A model generated the notes under the pieces. That model was given only the letters and a program-made list of their open reading frames with translations, was not told the DNA's origin and did not search any database. A DNA stretch of 64,000 nucleotides. Origin: Siphlonurus alternatus (lineage: Eukaryota > Arthropoda > Insecta > Ephemeroptera > Siphlonuridae). Location: NCBI GenBank assembly GCA_949825025.1, contig OX463785.1, forward strand, positions 18,973,971 to 19,037,970, given 5' to 3'. Shown here piece after piece: positions 18,570-31,300 of the stretch. The position numbers and the translations under genes are program-made. The first letter of the stretch is position 1. The number at the start of each line of letters is the position of its first letter.

Positions 18570-19516
18570 CTAAGAGGTGGCTTGGAATTCCCTCGTTGAG
18601 GCTTCGATCATCGCTGTGATGCTCTCCAGCTGTCTGTCAAGCGGTGAAGTCACTTGTCTGTCTGGCTGCTCCATCTCTCCGGTCACCTGACAAGAGTAGA
18701 TACTGTGTTTTTTACTACATTCTAACAAAACATGCTCTCTAAGTCACCTGGAGTTTTTTAGCTGTATTCGATACAGTTATGTCCCAACAGAAAAAAAGTT
18801 TTCTGAATTAAATGATTATATTTTGATAATATATTTAACAATTTTTAGAAATTATTATTGTTGTCGATTTTGAGGGTGTTAGAGAGTTAAAAAAAATTGG
18901 ACAGTACGGAACTAGAGGTCCTCGATATCCAAATATGCAATAGAAGGTTGCCTATTAAAATTTAATTAATTAATTAAGTAATTGATTAACTAATTAATTA
19001 AAGGGTATTTTACCACTTTATATGTACTGGTGCTCAATAGTGCCTTGTAAGATATCCTATTTTCACTATTAGTTATTACAGAGATTTTACATTGTAGATG
19101 AGATATACTGTCGAACGCTTATGTACAAAATTCTGTTCAAACATCACAGATCTTGAAGGAAGTGCGAGTACAAAAAAATTTGTTATTCCAAAGTTTCAGC
19201 GCAGGGGCGTTCAGATGGCGTTGCAGCTGCAAGTTATAGGCATTTGGGGTTGTGCCGGTCGCCATCTGGACGCCCAAATAATAAGTTCTTATTTTTACTT
19301 CATCTAGAGCTTTTCTTTGGTTTATACGTTAAATGATAGGAAAAATATTTAACACGGGTATTCGACCTCTTCACAATGTAAACTCTTTGGTTATTATTAT
19401 TATTATTTGTGTTTTTAACTCCCAACCTAGTTGGAGTGGTTAAGCGCCAGCACCGGGCCCAATTGGGCCAAGATGAAGGCGCCCGCTGATCCTGTTGGTG
19501 ATGTTACGATCCAGCG

Positions 19517-19549
<33 letters not shown>

Positions 19550-22500
19550 TATTTTTTTTTCCTTGTAATTATAGTGTACTTTTATTGGTGAGATAAATTA
19601 ATAAATAAATAAAAAGTACGAAAGCTTGCTCAAACCTCAAGTATTACATTGCTTGAAAAGCCACTCACCAGAATCAGGTCCTGCAGGGCCAGTTCCCGGT
19701 GCACCTTGCTGCTACGAGGCCTTAGTTTCTCCACTTTGAGCGCCAGCAGCTGCTGCAGCGCCACTCGGAAAGTTACCAGACTGAAGCTGCAGACGAGAAG
19801 AGGTAAAAAATTGTGAAACTAAATCAACCTGGTATATGGATCAATGTATAATTTAGGGATATCATTTGATTTGACCTAGAAAATAATCAGCCAAGGTAAT
19901 GTATAAATAATTAAAGGAAATCACATTTAATTATGTAAATCGCAGAAACTATAAGTGTACGATAAATTATAAATGAGTGGTTGGTTGGTTACCAATGAGT
20001 CAATGACGGAACTTTTTCAAAACATTGTTCACAGTGATCTCTAGGACTCTAGGTCTACACAGTACACACTAATACACAAGACCCATTTCTAAAAGGGAAA
20101 CATGTTTTTGTACGTACTAATCACCCCAGCTGAGTATAGAAAGCCATAAACTGCCTTCCTCCTACCAACGTACTCCATCCTCTAGTAATCAGTCACACCC
20201 ATCCCAAGTCACGAAAAGTCTGCTATGTTCAGGATTTGAACTAGGGGCCTCTCAGACAAGAGTAAGGTCTAAAACCACTACATCACAGAGCTGGTTAATT
20301 GAGTAATATCTCAAAAAGCCAAGATAATTTAATAGGAAAATATAATATACATATATATACTATATATAAGCAATTTATTTCATCAATAAATAATTTAGAA
20401 CAATTTGTCTTAATAATTTTGATACATCTTCATTCAGCTTTTATCCCAACTCCTTTAATTTATTAAACAAAAAGTTTAAGACAGACTAGCTTGTACCTGA
20501 GAGCATCGTTAGGCGCTAAAGTCCACTGGCAGTGCTCCATGTAGAACAGATTGGAGACGAGGTGAAGTGGCTTGGCGTGGATCAGAACAGCCAGTAGTAA
20601 GGGCACCAGGTCATCAGAAGCCACCGCAGGCATGCCACAGCCTTCGTCTGGACCAATCAGATTGAAGTTAGGACCAGGCAAGGACCAATCATATGACAGA
20701 ACGATCAGATGATATGGCGTAAAAATTAGAAACACATGGACTACTGTGTTATTTTTTTTTATATATAAAAAGAATAATAAGAAAGTTATACTTTTTTTTT
20801 TCTTCAACATAACTAGATTAAAATGGACTCTACAGATGCTTTGGTGCATTACTTATTATAACTGCTGCTAAATAAATAATAATTTGAATTTGATGACAAA
20901 GGTTTTAAAGATGATAAGAATTAATAAAAAAATTATAATTATTGAATTGTTATTTTCTGGAAATCTCTGTATTGTAAAAATTAAAAATGATCTAACATGG
21001 ACACTATGCGGGAGATAGTGAAATGATCTCCAACTACATCTACTTATAAAATATAATTGCATCGCCCCAAACCTTCTGACTCACCATCTGAAGCGAGTGA
21101 CTGCACGTCCACTAGCGCAGCCTTGACTTGAGCCAGGATGAGATCCAGACACGCTCGCAGGCATGCCAACTTCTCAATGGGGCACCGCAGAGAGTCCAGG
21201 GCTGCCAACTCAACAACCTGAAAATAATTTGCATGTAATGAGTTTTTTCTTGCTAAGAATTGGAACAACTATACAGTATTTATTTACAAACAGTTACAAC
21301 AACAAATTTAAATAACCATTTATTTTTTTGAAATATGCTTGAAAAATGCTAAGTAATGTACTCTAATAATTACAAGTTACAGACAAATATTGCAAGATTT
21401 TTTTTTATACTTTTACAAAATTAGTCTGAGTTAAATAATAATGAAAAAATTATAAAGTTACAACAGTAGAAACCCCTATATTATTTAGTAAGAACTAAGT
21501 CAAAACAGATCAAATTGCATCACTCACAGCAGCTGGAAGAGGTACAGCAAAATCCTCAGGTGCACCGAGCTGATCAGGTGAGATGCCAAGCTTCGCCAGG
21601 TGAAGTGTCCGTGTATGCACTTCAGCGTCATCATCAGCAAACGCCACACACGCTAGCGAGAACACGTGTTCATGCACACTGCTCACGATGTGGCTGGAAA
21701 TAAAATATTTATGACATGAGATTGGTTTATAAAGATGATGACTAGATGAAGGCATTATTTAGTGTGTGATCAAAGCTTGTAAGAGGTGAAAGTAGCGTTA
21801 AAAATTCATACCAAGTCCTCCAAGAAGGATACATTGGATGATTGATATTTTATGTTCATGAGCAGCCACAACATTTTTTTTAACAATTGATAAGACTATA
21901 AGAACTTACAGAAAAATATTATATGAAAAAATCAATTTAAAAAGGATACTGTATCTATCTTTCATTGAAATGCTGTTGTTTTCACCATGCTATAGGTCTA
22001 ATTAGTTCTTGCCTACTCACTTCTCGAGAGCAGTTGAGAGCAGCAGTTGGAATCTCGAGTCCCTCTGTCTATGTAGAGGGTGTGTGGTGAGTAGGGCAGA
22101 CCAGTGGGCTCGCACCGCGTGACGCAGAGTGGCGCACGCCTCCTCCAGACTTGAAATGTGCACCATCTGCTGGCCGAGGGAGGAGACGCTGCGAGACAGC
22201 TGGGGAAGGACCTCCGCATGACTCGGACACGACTGAAGGAAGTGCTGGGCTCTGCGGACAGAGAGAGGTTGGATATGTGTAGCTAATCTAGCATAAAATC
22301 TTGAATATGGACAACTCACAGAATTTTTTTTAATAGAGGGTGTCAAATTATTATAATTCTTTGATTATTTTCAGATTTTTCTTTAGTGATTTTTCTTTTT
22401 TTAATTATTATTAGTGCTGCAAGTTTTGCTGCCACTCTCCCCCTCCCCCCTGGATTTTTAGGATAGGGCTCACATGCCTATTAACGCCTTCAGGGGGCGT

Positions 22501-24722
22501 ACTGGATTTTTTTTTTTTTAAGTTTCCTTAGTTTTGAAGTATAATGTTACTCTTTAATTTTGTTAGGATACAAAAATAATAAAACATAATACTTACTCTA
22601 CAAGAGAAGAAATTTTTCCATTTAAATTCATCCATTCCTCTTTATCAGATAAAGTTACAGTTATTTGTGGACTTAATAATTTATCTACAATTAATAATTT
22701 ATAAGGCTGGAGTTTCTGCAATACAAAACACACATTATAATTCAGTCATTTGATCAATTTTATACTGCCCATACCTTATTGTAGCCGACTTCTTGTGAAA
22801 TTATATTTACACAGTAAGAGTCTGCATTTCTTGAGTCTATCGCAAGTAGGGTCATCTTGTCCCCATGTAGTTCATATATTAACATCTGGTTCTCATCTGA
22901 GCTGGCATAGCAGCTGCAACAATGTAAGTATTAGTGCACTGGGGGCCAAAATCTAAGGGTCAGGTTACATTCATTGGCTGGTGGCACTCATGTTTGATGG
23001 AACGTTTAGCTTGACCTCCAAGGAAGTAAGATTTTAGCCTAGAAAATTTTACTACTATAAAATTTGACATCATTAAATTCACAGTACTAAATTTAGGACT
23101 GTATAAGGGGGCTACCTAACAGAAGTCTGTAGTGAATAAATTAATAAAAAAAAAAAAAAAAATGCTGCTGTTCCAAATTTGGTACTAAAATGTAAATAAT
23201 ATGCTAAGTTCTTGCAAATAGTATGTCGAAGACGAAGATGTCGTCACCTCAGAATGCATATCATGTAACTAAAAAAAAAAAAAAAAAAAATGGTGGAACC
23301 TTGACCCTTACGTATATTTATATTTTAGTGACATAAGGTTTAGAATTGCATATATATTTTTTTTTATTATTTTAGTTACCTGATTTGCATTCTGAATATG
23401 TATATACAATTATAAATTGACTAAATAACATGGAAAAATATACTATATTGTGTACCTTGGTTTATCACAGTCCAATATAGGGCACAGAGTATGAAGTTCT
23501 GAAAAAAGAAAAAAGTTCAGCTTTACAAGGACACATTTCATTTTAAATAAAAAAAATAATACATATATAATTTATGGATAGCAGGGGACAATCTTACCAA
23601 CAAAAAGTTCATCGATCTCAACTCCTCGGAGAGCTTCCGAGGATGGAATGCAGATTAGCCAGCTGTTGTTCCGAGCCCTGTCATACTGGGAGCGGAACTT
23701 GTCCTGTAAAATAACGTAATTTTTAGTTTAAAGAATTTGAATTATCAACTAGAGTATTAGAGATCTTGGTTTACGTGTAGTTCGCCTGCTTGCAGCGATC
23801 GTCTTTTGCTTTTTAACAAGGCCAGACATACGACTAGACATGTCTCAAAGTTAGGCGCCTTTGAGTCTACAGGTAATCTAAGATCTGTTAGACTGTACAT
23901 TCAAGTTTGGGTATGCTTTAGCCTGCATGACATAGCATTGATCATCATGAAATTAATGATGAATTAATATTAAGTTAATATTAAGACAAGGAAATGCAGA
24001 TTCAAAAGTTAGTGATATGCTGCACTTAATTTAAATTACAACCATACCAATATAATACATTATAGCTAGAGTTGAAGTCCAGTTGTGCTGCAATTAAAGG
24101 CGCTGCATACACCTGATCGACGGAGTGAAAAATTGAATAAACAGAGCAGGAGGCATAAATTCATCTCGCTTTCCCCCGAGTGCAGTGATGTACTTGTGTG
24201 TGGTTTCCCAGGCTTTGAACATCACTTTGGTCTATTGATAAATAGTAGAGCGAGGTGTCCGTCCTGACTGAGGTTTTCCACGGTTCCCTCGATCAGTCTC
24301 ACCTCAGCGAATGCTGGGACGCGTAACAGGCCGTGGCCGCCATCCTTTCCCTCCCTTTTATCCCTATACCCATTACCCTATCTTGAGCTCCAAGCTCATA
24401 GGGGTCATGTATATCCTTGTAAAAAAAAAAATATAATTATTAACGGAGCTGGCTTGAGATCTATCAGGGATTCTAAATGTGTTATATCATTTAAAAGTGT
24501 ATATTGTTACTGGGTGCCATTTTATTATCCTAAAATAAATAATGATAAATAATACATATGGATTGTTCCTACAAGGATATTTTTCAGCAGAGACCCCACA
24601 AACGCCATATATACACATACTGAAATAACCACAGACCTTGATCGAAACATTGACTTAAAGATTAAATTTCTTACCTGTAATAAGTGAAAATAACTATTGT
24701 ATGCAATTTCATCAGTTGCCAT
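18570..24722 (-). CDS. VPS9-domain protein related to ANKRD27 (Varp) N-terminal half; Rab guanine nucleotide exchange factor
   Basis: Eleven exons (reverse): 24675-24722, 23598-23703, 23456-23498, 22775-22913, 22597-22715, 22021-22251, 21528-21693, 21085-21217, 20497-20647, 19669-19786 and 18570-18686. They give 456 residues, phases closed. The VPS9 domain lies at about residues 300-415, including KLACLRACLDLIL, the core ASDDLVPLLLAVLIHAKP, SNLFYMEHCQW and SFSLVTFRVALQQL. Upstream, LGAPEDFAVPLP followed by a LAAL...PIEKL segment resembles the corresponding stretch of ANKRD27, whose VPS9 domain activates Rab21 on endosomes. Unlike ANKRD27 there is no ankyrin repeat: a stop follows 38 codons after the last VPS9 exon. 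It could be a truncated orthologue or a distinct VPS9 protein. Exon 5 is AT-rich and exons 6-10 are GC-rich. Confidence 0.8.
19425..19548. repeat. SINE-like fragment with (ATT)n tail
   Basis: A GC-rich block (TTGGAGTGGTTAAGCGCCAG ... ACGATCCAGCG) runs straight into about 13 ATT units, the layout of a SINE with a trinucleotide tail. It is in the last intron of the VPS9 gene. No clear box A/B pair was found. Confidence 0.45.
20030..20298 (-). mobile_element. tRNA-derived SINE
   Basis: On the reverse strand a tRNA-like head has a box A candidate GTGATGTAGTGGTTT and box B AGTTCAAATCC, about 35 bp apart, followed by an unrelated body. It lies in the VPS9 gene intron between the exons at 20497 and 19786. 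Confidence 0.6.
22325..22535. mobile_element. Degraded family G-type foldback fragment
   Basis: AATAGAGGGTGTCAAATTAT, TTTTCAGATTTTTCT and CCTATTAACGCCTTCAGGGG match the 37061-37392 element. Inverted arms are no longer complete. It starts about 75 bp from the exon 6 acceptor of the VPS9 gene. Confidence 0.55.
24190..24431 (+). mobile_element. SINE-like dispersed repeat, copy 2, with polyA tail
   Basis: Matches 32258-32700 (reverse) over GTGTCCGTCCTGACT, CACCTCAGCGAATGCTGGGA, GGCCGTGGCC and CTTGAGCTCCAAGCTCATAG. It ends in an 11-A tail at 24421-24431. It lies in intron 1 of the VPS9 gene. Confidence 0.75.
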
Positions 24723-24910
24723 TGTGTCTAGTAAAACTTTAATGATACATTGTTCAATGTAATCTTGAAATTGTTATCAAGGAATGTTAAAATTATTGAT
24801 TAATCTGAGCATGCGTTGTTTTGACACAAGTAGGTCACGTGTTTTTCAGCTGATTCGTTTGTGACGTCACGTGCACTATAATTTAGCGCGATTTGTTTTG
24901 AACAGTCAAA
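24723..24910 (-). promoter_or_regulatory. Putative promoter region of the VPS9 gene
   Basis: Immediately upstream of the start codon. It contains TCACGTG (E-box, about 24836), TGACGTCACGTGCAC (about 24862; overlapping CRE and E-box) and a GCGCGA stretch. There is no TATA box at a clear position. Confidence 0.4.
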
Positions 24911-26353
24911 TCACGCGACAAATTTCTTCCTAGATTCTCCTTAAATTCTTTTCCTTCGATTCCTTAATTATTAGTTAATTATTATTCAAATTTTTTTTGA
25001 TTTTACACAACATGATTTTTTTTCTTAGATAATCGCGTGATCATTGATTTTCCATACTTACTATTGATACTATAGAGTATATAGGAATCCATGGCAAAAA
25101 TTTCAAAGGTGATGGTGGAGAACTTAATGCTTTTTATGGTATCAATTAAATTCAACTTATTCAAACATTCAATATATTTATATTCTTAATATTATTTTAG
25201 TTCGTTAATTGAGAATCATTTTAAATATTTTAGCTAAAATTTATTCAATTAATTATGCCTTTTTTTAATTTGTAAAAAATTATTTAAAAAAACGAAAGAA
25301 GGGTGCCGCGCTGCACAAAATCTCGAATATTTTTTATGTCGTGTAAAGTGATCTTTCCCGTGGCTCATATGAATTATTAATCTTACCCTTAATTCATAAG
25401 AACCGTTGGAAAAAATTAAAAACCAGGTACCGCTGGGTTAAAGGATAGGAATCATAGGAACATGTCGCGCGCAGTTCGCGCGCCGCTAGATTTTCATTAG
25501 CTGAGAGAATTGTGTCATCAATGTTGAAGCTTAATTCTCATTAACACATCATGCATTATAAGAATAACAGTTCAAATTAATTAAAGTTAAACCATTAAAG
25601 TGTATACTTTAGAGATACCCTAGCTGCTGATAGCTAGCTGGCTTAGCTGAATATTCTACATTAAGGTATAACCTGAGAATTTGTCTGTCAAGGTCAAGAG
25701 GCGTGGCTATAGTGGCAACACTGTTTGCATTGGAATGCGCATAAATTTTTAGGAGGGGGTGGTGACAACAGTCCTTGAGAACGTTGCCACATTTCTCATC
25801 ACATATAGGAAACGATCATCGCCACGGTTCAAAATATATGAAAACAATTCAGAAAAAATAGTCTAAAAAATTAGGTTTTAGTAAAAAAAAAAGTAAAAGA
25901 ATATGTTGTATAGTTTTTTTGCAATGCTAATTAACAAATTTAACATTGGAAGGATACAAAATTCTCATTTAAATAAATTAATTATAATTAAACCAACGGT
26001 TAAAAAATTCCGAAAAAATTCAAAGCTAATTTGACGATTGTTGTGAGTCCACCAAATTAATTTGAAGAAAATCTGTTGTAGCGAATTTTTCGTCCAAATT
26101 TCTCAGGTTAAGCCTTAATTATCGCGTGTGTTCCACGTTTTAATTGACAGCTGTTATAGAGACCAAAGACTTCGTCAGATAAGAAAATAATGCATTTGTA
26201 ATCAATATGTCAAGTTAAACAAACTGTTATACACTTATCAATGACATAGACTAATGGACATTATAAAGATTCATAATAATTATATTGTATTTTTCCTGTC
26301 AAATGGATATCTTATATAAATAAAACATAATATACAGGGTAATTTATATTGTT
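24911..26353. other. Intergenic, AT-rich
   Basis: No exon-like frame. A short GC-rich inverted repeat, GTCGCGCGC...GCGCGCCGC, occurs at about 25463-25486. Confidence 0.5.
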
Positions 26354-26357
26354 TTAA

Positions 26358-26706
26358 GGGTGAGATAACGCCACCAATGTTAAAAAAAAAATCCCTCACA
26401 CAAAAATTATGAAAAAAAAAATTTGTTCTCCTCTACACCCCTATCAGTAGCTAAAATATCAGGTAAACAAAAACGAGCTAGTTTTTGAGTTATGAATTTT
26501 TAAAGTTGACTAATTTAACATGGAAGTTCCATTTCTCAATGTTAAAGTATATATAGTCAACTTTAAAAATTCGTAACTCAAAAACTAGATCGTATTTGTA
26601 TACCTGATATTTTAGCTGATAGGGGGTGTAGAGGAGAACATTTTAAATTTTTTTCATAATTTTTGTGTGAGGGATTTTTTTTAACATTGGTGGCGTTATC
26701 TTACCC
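26358..26706. mobile_element. Foldback MITE family B copy 2
   Basis: TTAA at 26354-26357 and 26707-26710. Ends GGGTGAGATAACGCCACCAA and TTGGTGGCGTTATCTTACCC. About 90% like 14670-15016 by eye. Confidence 0.9.
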
Positions 26707-26777
26707 TTAATACAAAATTGTTATTTTATTTAATTTTATCTTTTAACACAGAAACGTTTTAAATTAAGTTATTAAAA

Positions 26778-26924
26778 AAAAGGGGCATTCACAAAGTCTT
26801 AAGGTCACATTTAAGGTTCGATAATTTAAAGCTTGATTTTAGACGTGTTTTTTAGACCCAAAATTTCTGGTCTTAAATTATTGAGCCTTAAATGTGGCCT
26901 TAAGACTTTGTGAATGCCCCTTTA
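26778..26924. mobile_element. Palindromic MITE, family E copy 2
   Basis: Ends AAAGGGGCATTCACAAAG and CTTTGTGAATGCCCCTTT. Arms match 8743-8884. Confidence 0.88.
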
Positions 26925-27557
26925 TAACTCTTAATATATATATAGAATTAAAAGCTTTTTTTTTATATTTTTTATAGATGAAGGTAAGGAAATAGGATAG
27001 TTATTATTGCCTCTATCTCTTTTCTTAAGGAAATTAATTAGCATAAACTTTATAAGCCTAAGAATCGTATTTGTATTTTTCAATTGCATTACTTGTATGA
27101 TTTTATGTGCTGGAATTTGATATCAAATTTTATTACTGAATTTTTAAGAATAAAATTCATTCTTAGTTCTTTGCATTTATATAGGAACACAAAACTGCTT
27201 ATCTCAAAAAAACTTTTTTTGCAGTTCGAAAATTGGTTATATTTTTTTAACAGCTAGCTAACATATATTATGTTGTCAATCTGACAGAGATAAGAAAGTC
27301 GATGTGAAAACTCGAACAGGTTTATAACTTGACCTGCAAAAGACACGCACATGGCAACACATAAGGTAATTCACAATGACATTTAATTATTTAAGTTACA
27401 TCCTGTTAATTTCACCCTGTAATTTCGCTAAAATGAGTTTTCAAATAAAAGAAATCTACATAATTATTTTTTTTAAATTTACACTATATTTTTCAAAGAA
27501 AAATCTTACAGTATTTTACATTAAAGAAATACACTGTATTATTACAGCGCTTAAATA

Positions 27558-27810
27558 CAAAAAAAAAAAAAAAAAAAAAAAAAAACACATAAACATAGCA
27601 AAGGCCTCTGGGGTCTCTGGGTCTCTTGCTACTGGTGTGTCCTGTGAGCCGACCTGAGGGCGGGTCGTTCAAAGCCCGGGGTTCTCCTTGTCTCTCCCTT
27701 ACCTATAAGACGGTGTCAGGGTGCACTGCAGGGAGCGGGTGGAGGCGGCTGGGACTTTTTATCGGGGAGCGGTCACTCTAAAAGCGAGTGCGACCTTTGG
27801 TTTGTAAGTA
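27558..27810 (+). other. GC-rich block after a poly(A) run; possible 5' exon or SINE
   Basis: A 26-A run is followed by about 220 bp of unusually GC-rich sequence that stops at TTGGTTTGTAAGTAAC, a strong splice-donor-like site. It lies about 575 bp upstream of the first astacin start codon. It could be a distal non-coding 5' exon or a retroposed short repeat (it has GGTCGTTCAAAGCCC, loosely like a box B). Confidence 0.35.
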
Positions 27811-28297
27811 ACTTTTTTACAAATTATTTTTTTCATTTTAAATAATTTTTCCTTTTTTTTTATCGATTATTTGTTTTGCTGTAGAATATTTATCTTTCCC
27901 TTATTTTAATCATTAAACTGTCGAATTTACTTGAAATTATGTATTAACACTAGTAAATATATTTTCATTCTATTATATCTAACAAAACGCAGAATAAGAA
28001 AATCCATCTTAATGATAAAGATAAATTTTATATTAGGGGTTATAACCAGTTTCACGCTGTTTTGACAAGTTATTATCAGGTATACTTAATTTTTACTAAT
28101 TTACGATAGAAATATTAAACACCAAACAAATTTTTTCTCGGAAAATGTGTTTTGAATTTTCAAAATTACAAACTTGTTCTCGTCACATTTTTGTTATTAG
28201 AAAAGTGATAAGAATTGTCCAGTCTCTGAGACATTTCTTGGGGCTTATCAAGCAAACGAGAACACAGAGGGGAAGGGGGGAGAGCTCATATCGGTAG

Positions 28298-28304
28298 TAT
28301 ATAA
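28298..28304 (+). promoter_or_regulatory. TATA box of astacin gene 1
   Basis: TATATAA 32 bp before an arthropod-type initiator (GTTCAGA, A at about 28330), which is 55 bp before the ATG. Confidence 0.55.
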
Positions 28305-28384
28305 TTAACCACAACTTAAAGAAACGTTCAGAAGAAACGAAAAACAAAAAAAGTTTGGTCTAGTGATCGACGAGTGTATTAAAA

Positions 28385-31300
28385 ATGTTGAAATTATTTT
28401 TATTTTCACTATTAATTGCTACGTTGGTGAATTGTGAAATTATGTTTAGCAATATGGCTTCAAAAAATATTGTTTTAAGAAATTATAAAAATGCTAGAGA
28501 TTATAAGCCAAGTTATGGATCGTTGACGCCAATGGTTTTTGGAACACCTGATATTAAAACTGGTACGTTATTTTTTATTTATTATTTTTTTTGTGTGTGA
28601 GATATTGAAATTTTATAATACATGCATCAGTTATACTTTCAATAAATATAACATGACAACTATAATTATGCATGTATTTCATATTTGTAAATTATATATT
28701 TTTATGGTTTGTTCCTTTAAATAAAAATAATTTCTTTTTTAATATTTATGGTGTCATTTAATTTAAAATTAGAAAAATTTAATACAAATCAATCATAATT
28801 AATTATTGAAAAATAAATTCCCCCCAATATAGAGGTAAAACATTTTATATGAATAGTTTATTATATATTGTTGGAAATACCTTGTATTAAAAAATAGGCA
28901 GTACATTATATTTTTTTCAAGCCCTCCTGTAGTTTTAAAAAATAAAAATTTTCTTTTCCAAATTCCAAAATTACCAAAATTTGAACAATTTGCACGTGCC
29001 AAAATTTAATTGTGTAAATTTTCACAAACTTATCTTCTAGTGTTATCTATCGCAGAAAACGACGTGCTATCAAGAGTGCATGTTAAATGGCTGATGTAAA
29101 ATTGTGATCGCATGCTATTTTACTGTTATACAAAAGAAAAGGAAAAAAGAAACCACCATGGCATGTCTAAAATATTACAAAATATATGTAAAAAAATATT
29201 TATTTTCTATTTTGTGCCTCACCGGAAAAAAAATATATATATTTTAGCAAATGAGATTCCGATCTTGAACGATTGCATTTTATTATTTTTATATATAATA
29301 ATGATTTGTAACAGAAGTATACAATCCATGCAGTCATTTTAACATTATCTTGTAAAATTTCTTTTTATTTTGTATGTGTTAATATATATTATGTTTTCGT
29401 TGGATTCGCCATTATTATGCAATTTAATACATTTTTTTAAAATAATTAGTGAAAATAAGAATAAGTCCTACCAAGGTCAAAAGCCTTATGGGTAGGTGTA
29501 CAAATTATATTACATGCTTCCTGAGATTAAAGTCTGCATGTTTTTCCCTCTCCCAGGGTGGCAGGGTGGGTGGGAGAGTGTACGTATTTGGCGTACACTA
29601 ACAAATTTTTATTAATGAATGAGGCTACAGATGGGAGTATCGGTAAAACCTCTTATATATTGCGAGATCCTCTGATCTCACTCTTTTCCTCCCCAGGTCA
29701 GCGCGTGGCAGAGTGGGACCCTGAGACGAGCAAGGTGAACCCTGAGGAGCTAGGCAACTATGTGGCGGGTGACATCCTCATCCCCAAGAAGCAGGATGGA
29801 CGTAACGGTCTGGTGGCCACGGCCTCGAGGTGGAGGGGTGGCGTCATACCCTTCTTCATCAACGGGACTTTCAGTGAGTATAGATTACATTACCACAAAA
29901 GCACGAGAGATAATAAATAATATATTATGGTGATATTTGTGGAACATATTATTTTAAATGTATATGAGAAAAAAGGCGTTTTTTTATAATAGCAATATGA
30001 AAGATCAGTATATTTTTCTATTTCCTCTCAAATCAAGAGCCAGGCGCGGATCCAGAATGAAATTTCGTGGGGGGGGGGGGGGCTTCCTTAGGCCAATGGC
30101 CAATGCTAAAAAAAATGGAGTTAAGAAAATGCCATCTGTAGTACTCAAAATTGCAGGCGTTTAAATCACTTTCTGTAGAAGAGGTGGCCTATCCAGCGGG
30201 CGCATTATCTTAAATGTTTCACTGCAGTTTCAGATTCAATTGTAAATTAAAGTAGTATTGAAAGGAAAAACTTTCAACGACTCTCAAAATTATTTAATTC
30301 AACAAAATTAAATACAATTAAGTCTTTTAGTACAAGTTTAATATAATTCGATCAGAATTAGAAAGAAAATATAATATATTAAAAAATATAAGGAAAAATA
30401 CGAAACACGTACGTGTATTTTATTTTACTAAACAAATGTAAGTTCAAATTTAATGACAATTTTTTTCTCAGGTCGCGACGAGGTGAACCTCATCCACCAA
30501 GCCTTCGACATCTACAAACGCTGGACGTGCATCAGGTTCGTGCCGTGGTCCGGCTTCGAGCCCGACTTCATCAGCATTGAGAACAGTATGACCGGGTGTT
30601 GGGCTTCCGTGGGGCGCCTGGGGGGACGTCAGGTCGTCAACCTTCAGAGTCCCGGCTGTCTGACCAAGGTAACTTCTCTCTTCTGCATGTTAAAGTTCTG
30701 TGTCCAGAACTATTTCGGAAGCGGAAAAGCTCTCGATCAATCAGATAATAGAGTATTGACCTCAATTTTTTTTATTGCAAAAATTGATATAGAGGGTGCA
30801 ATGTTATGCCACTCTTATTTTTTTCACCTTTTGTTAAGAGAGGCGTAAAGAGGCGTCACCTCTCTGCACTTTCAAGATTTTTAAAAAAAATAGTTCCTGG
30901 ACTCTAAATAATCTGAAAAAAAAAAAATCAGATTAGCATAACTTTGCACCCTCTATATTCATTTCTGCAAGAAAAAATTTTGAGATTGATACTCCATTCT
31001 AAATTTTTATCGTACACTAGAATATTCCAAGGGAATTGGAAATATTGAATTTGCTAGTTGAGTGAAATGAAATAGTTCTTGACAGTGCTTAATAGTTATT
31101 GAATTAGTTTTATCTAAATCATTTTTTTATGAAAAAAAATAATGAAATAAAATAATGAAATTTTAAAACGAATAGTAATTAAATATTAAATATTTATATC
31201 TTATTTGTCAAGTTTCAGTTTTATTAAAAATTCATTATAAATGTCATAAATTATTATACTGATTGCCACAATTTTATTACAGTGACTTTATAATATTTAA

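Noticed and set aside
20030..20298. Functional tRNA gene
   Set aside because: Box A and B are present but stems do not fold into a complete cloverleaf and there is no RNA polymerase III terminator at the right place; better explained as a tRNA-derived SINE.
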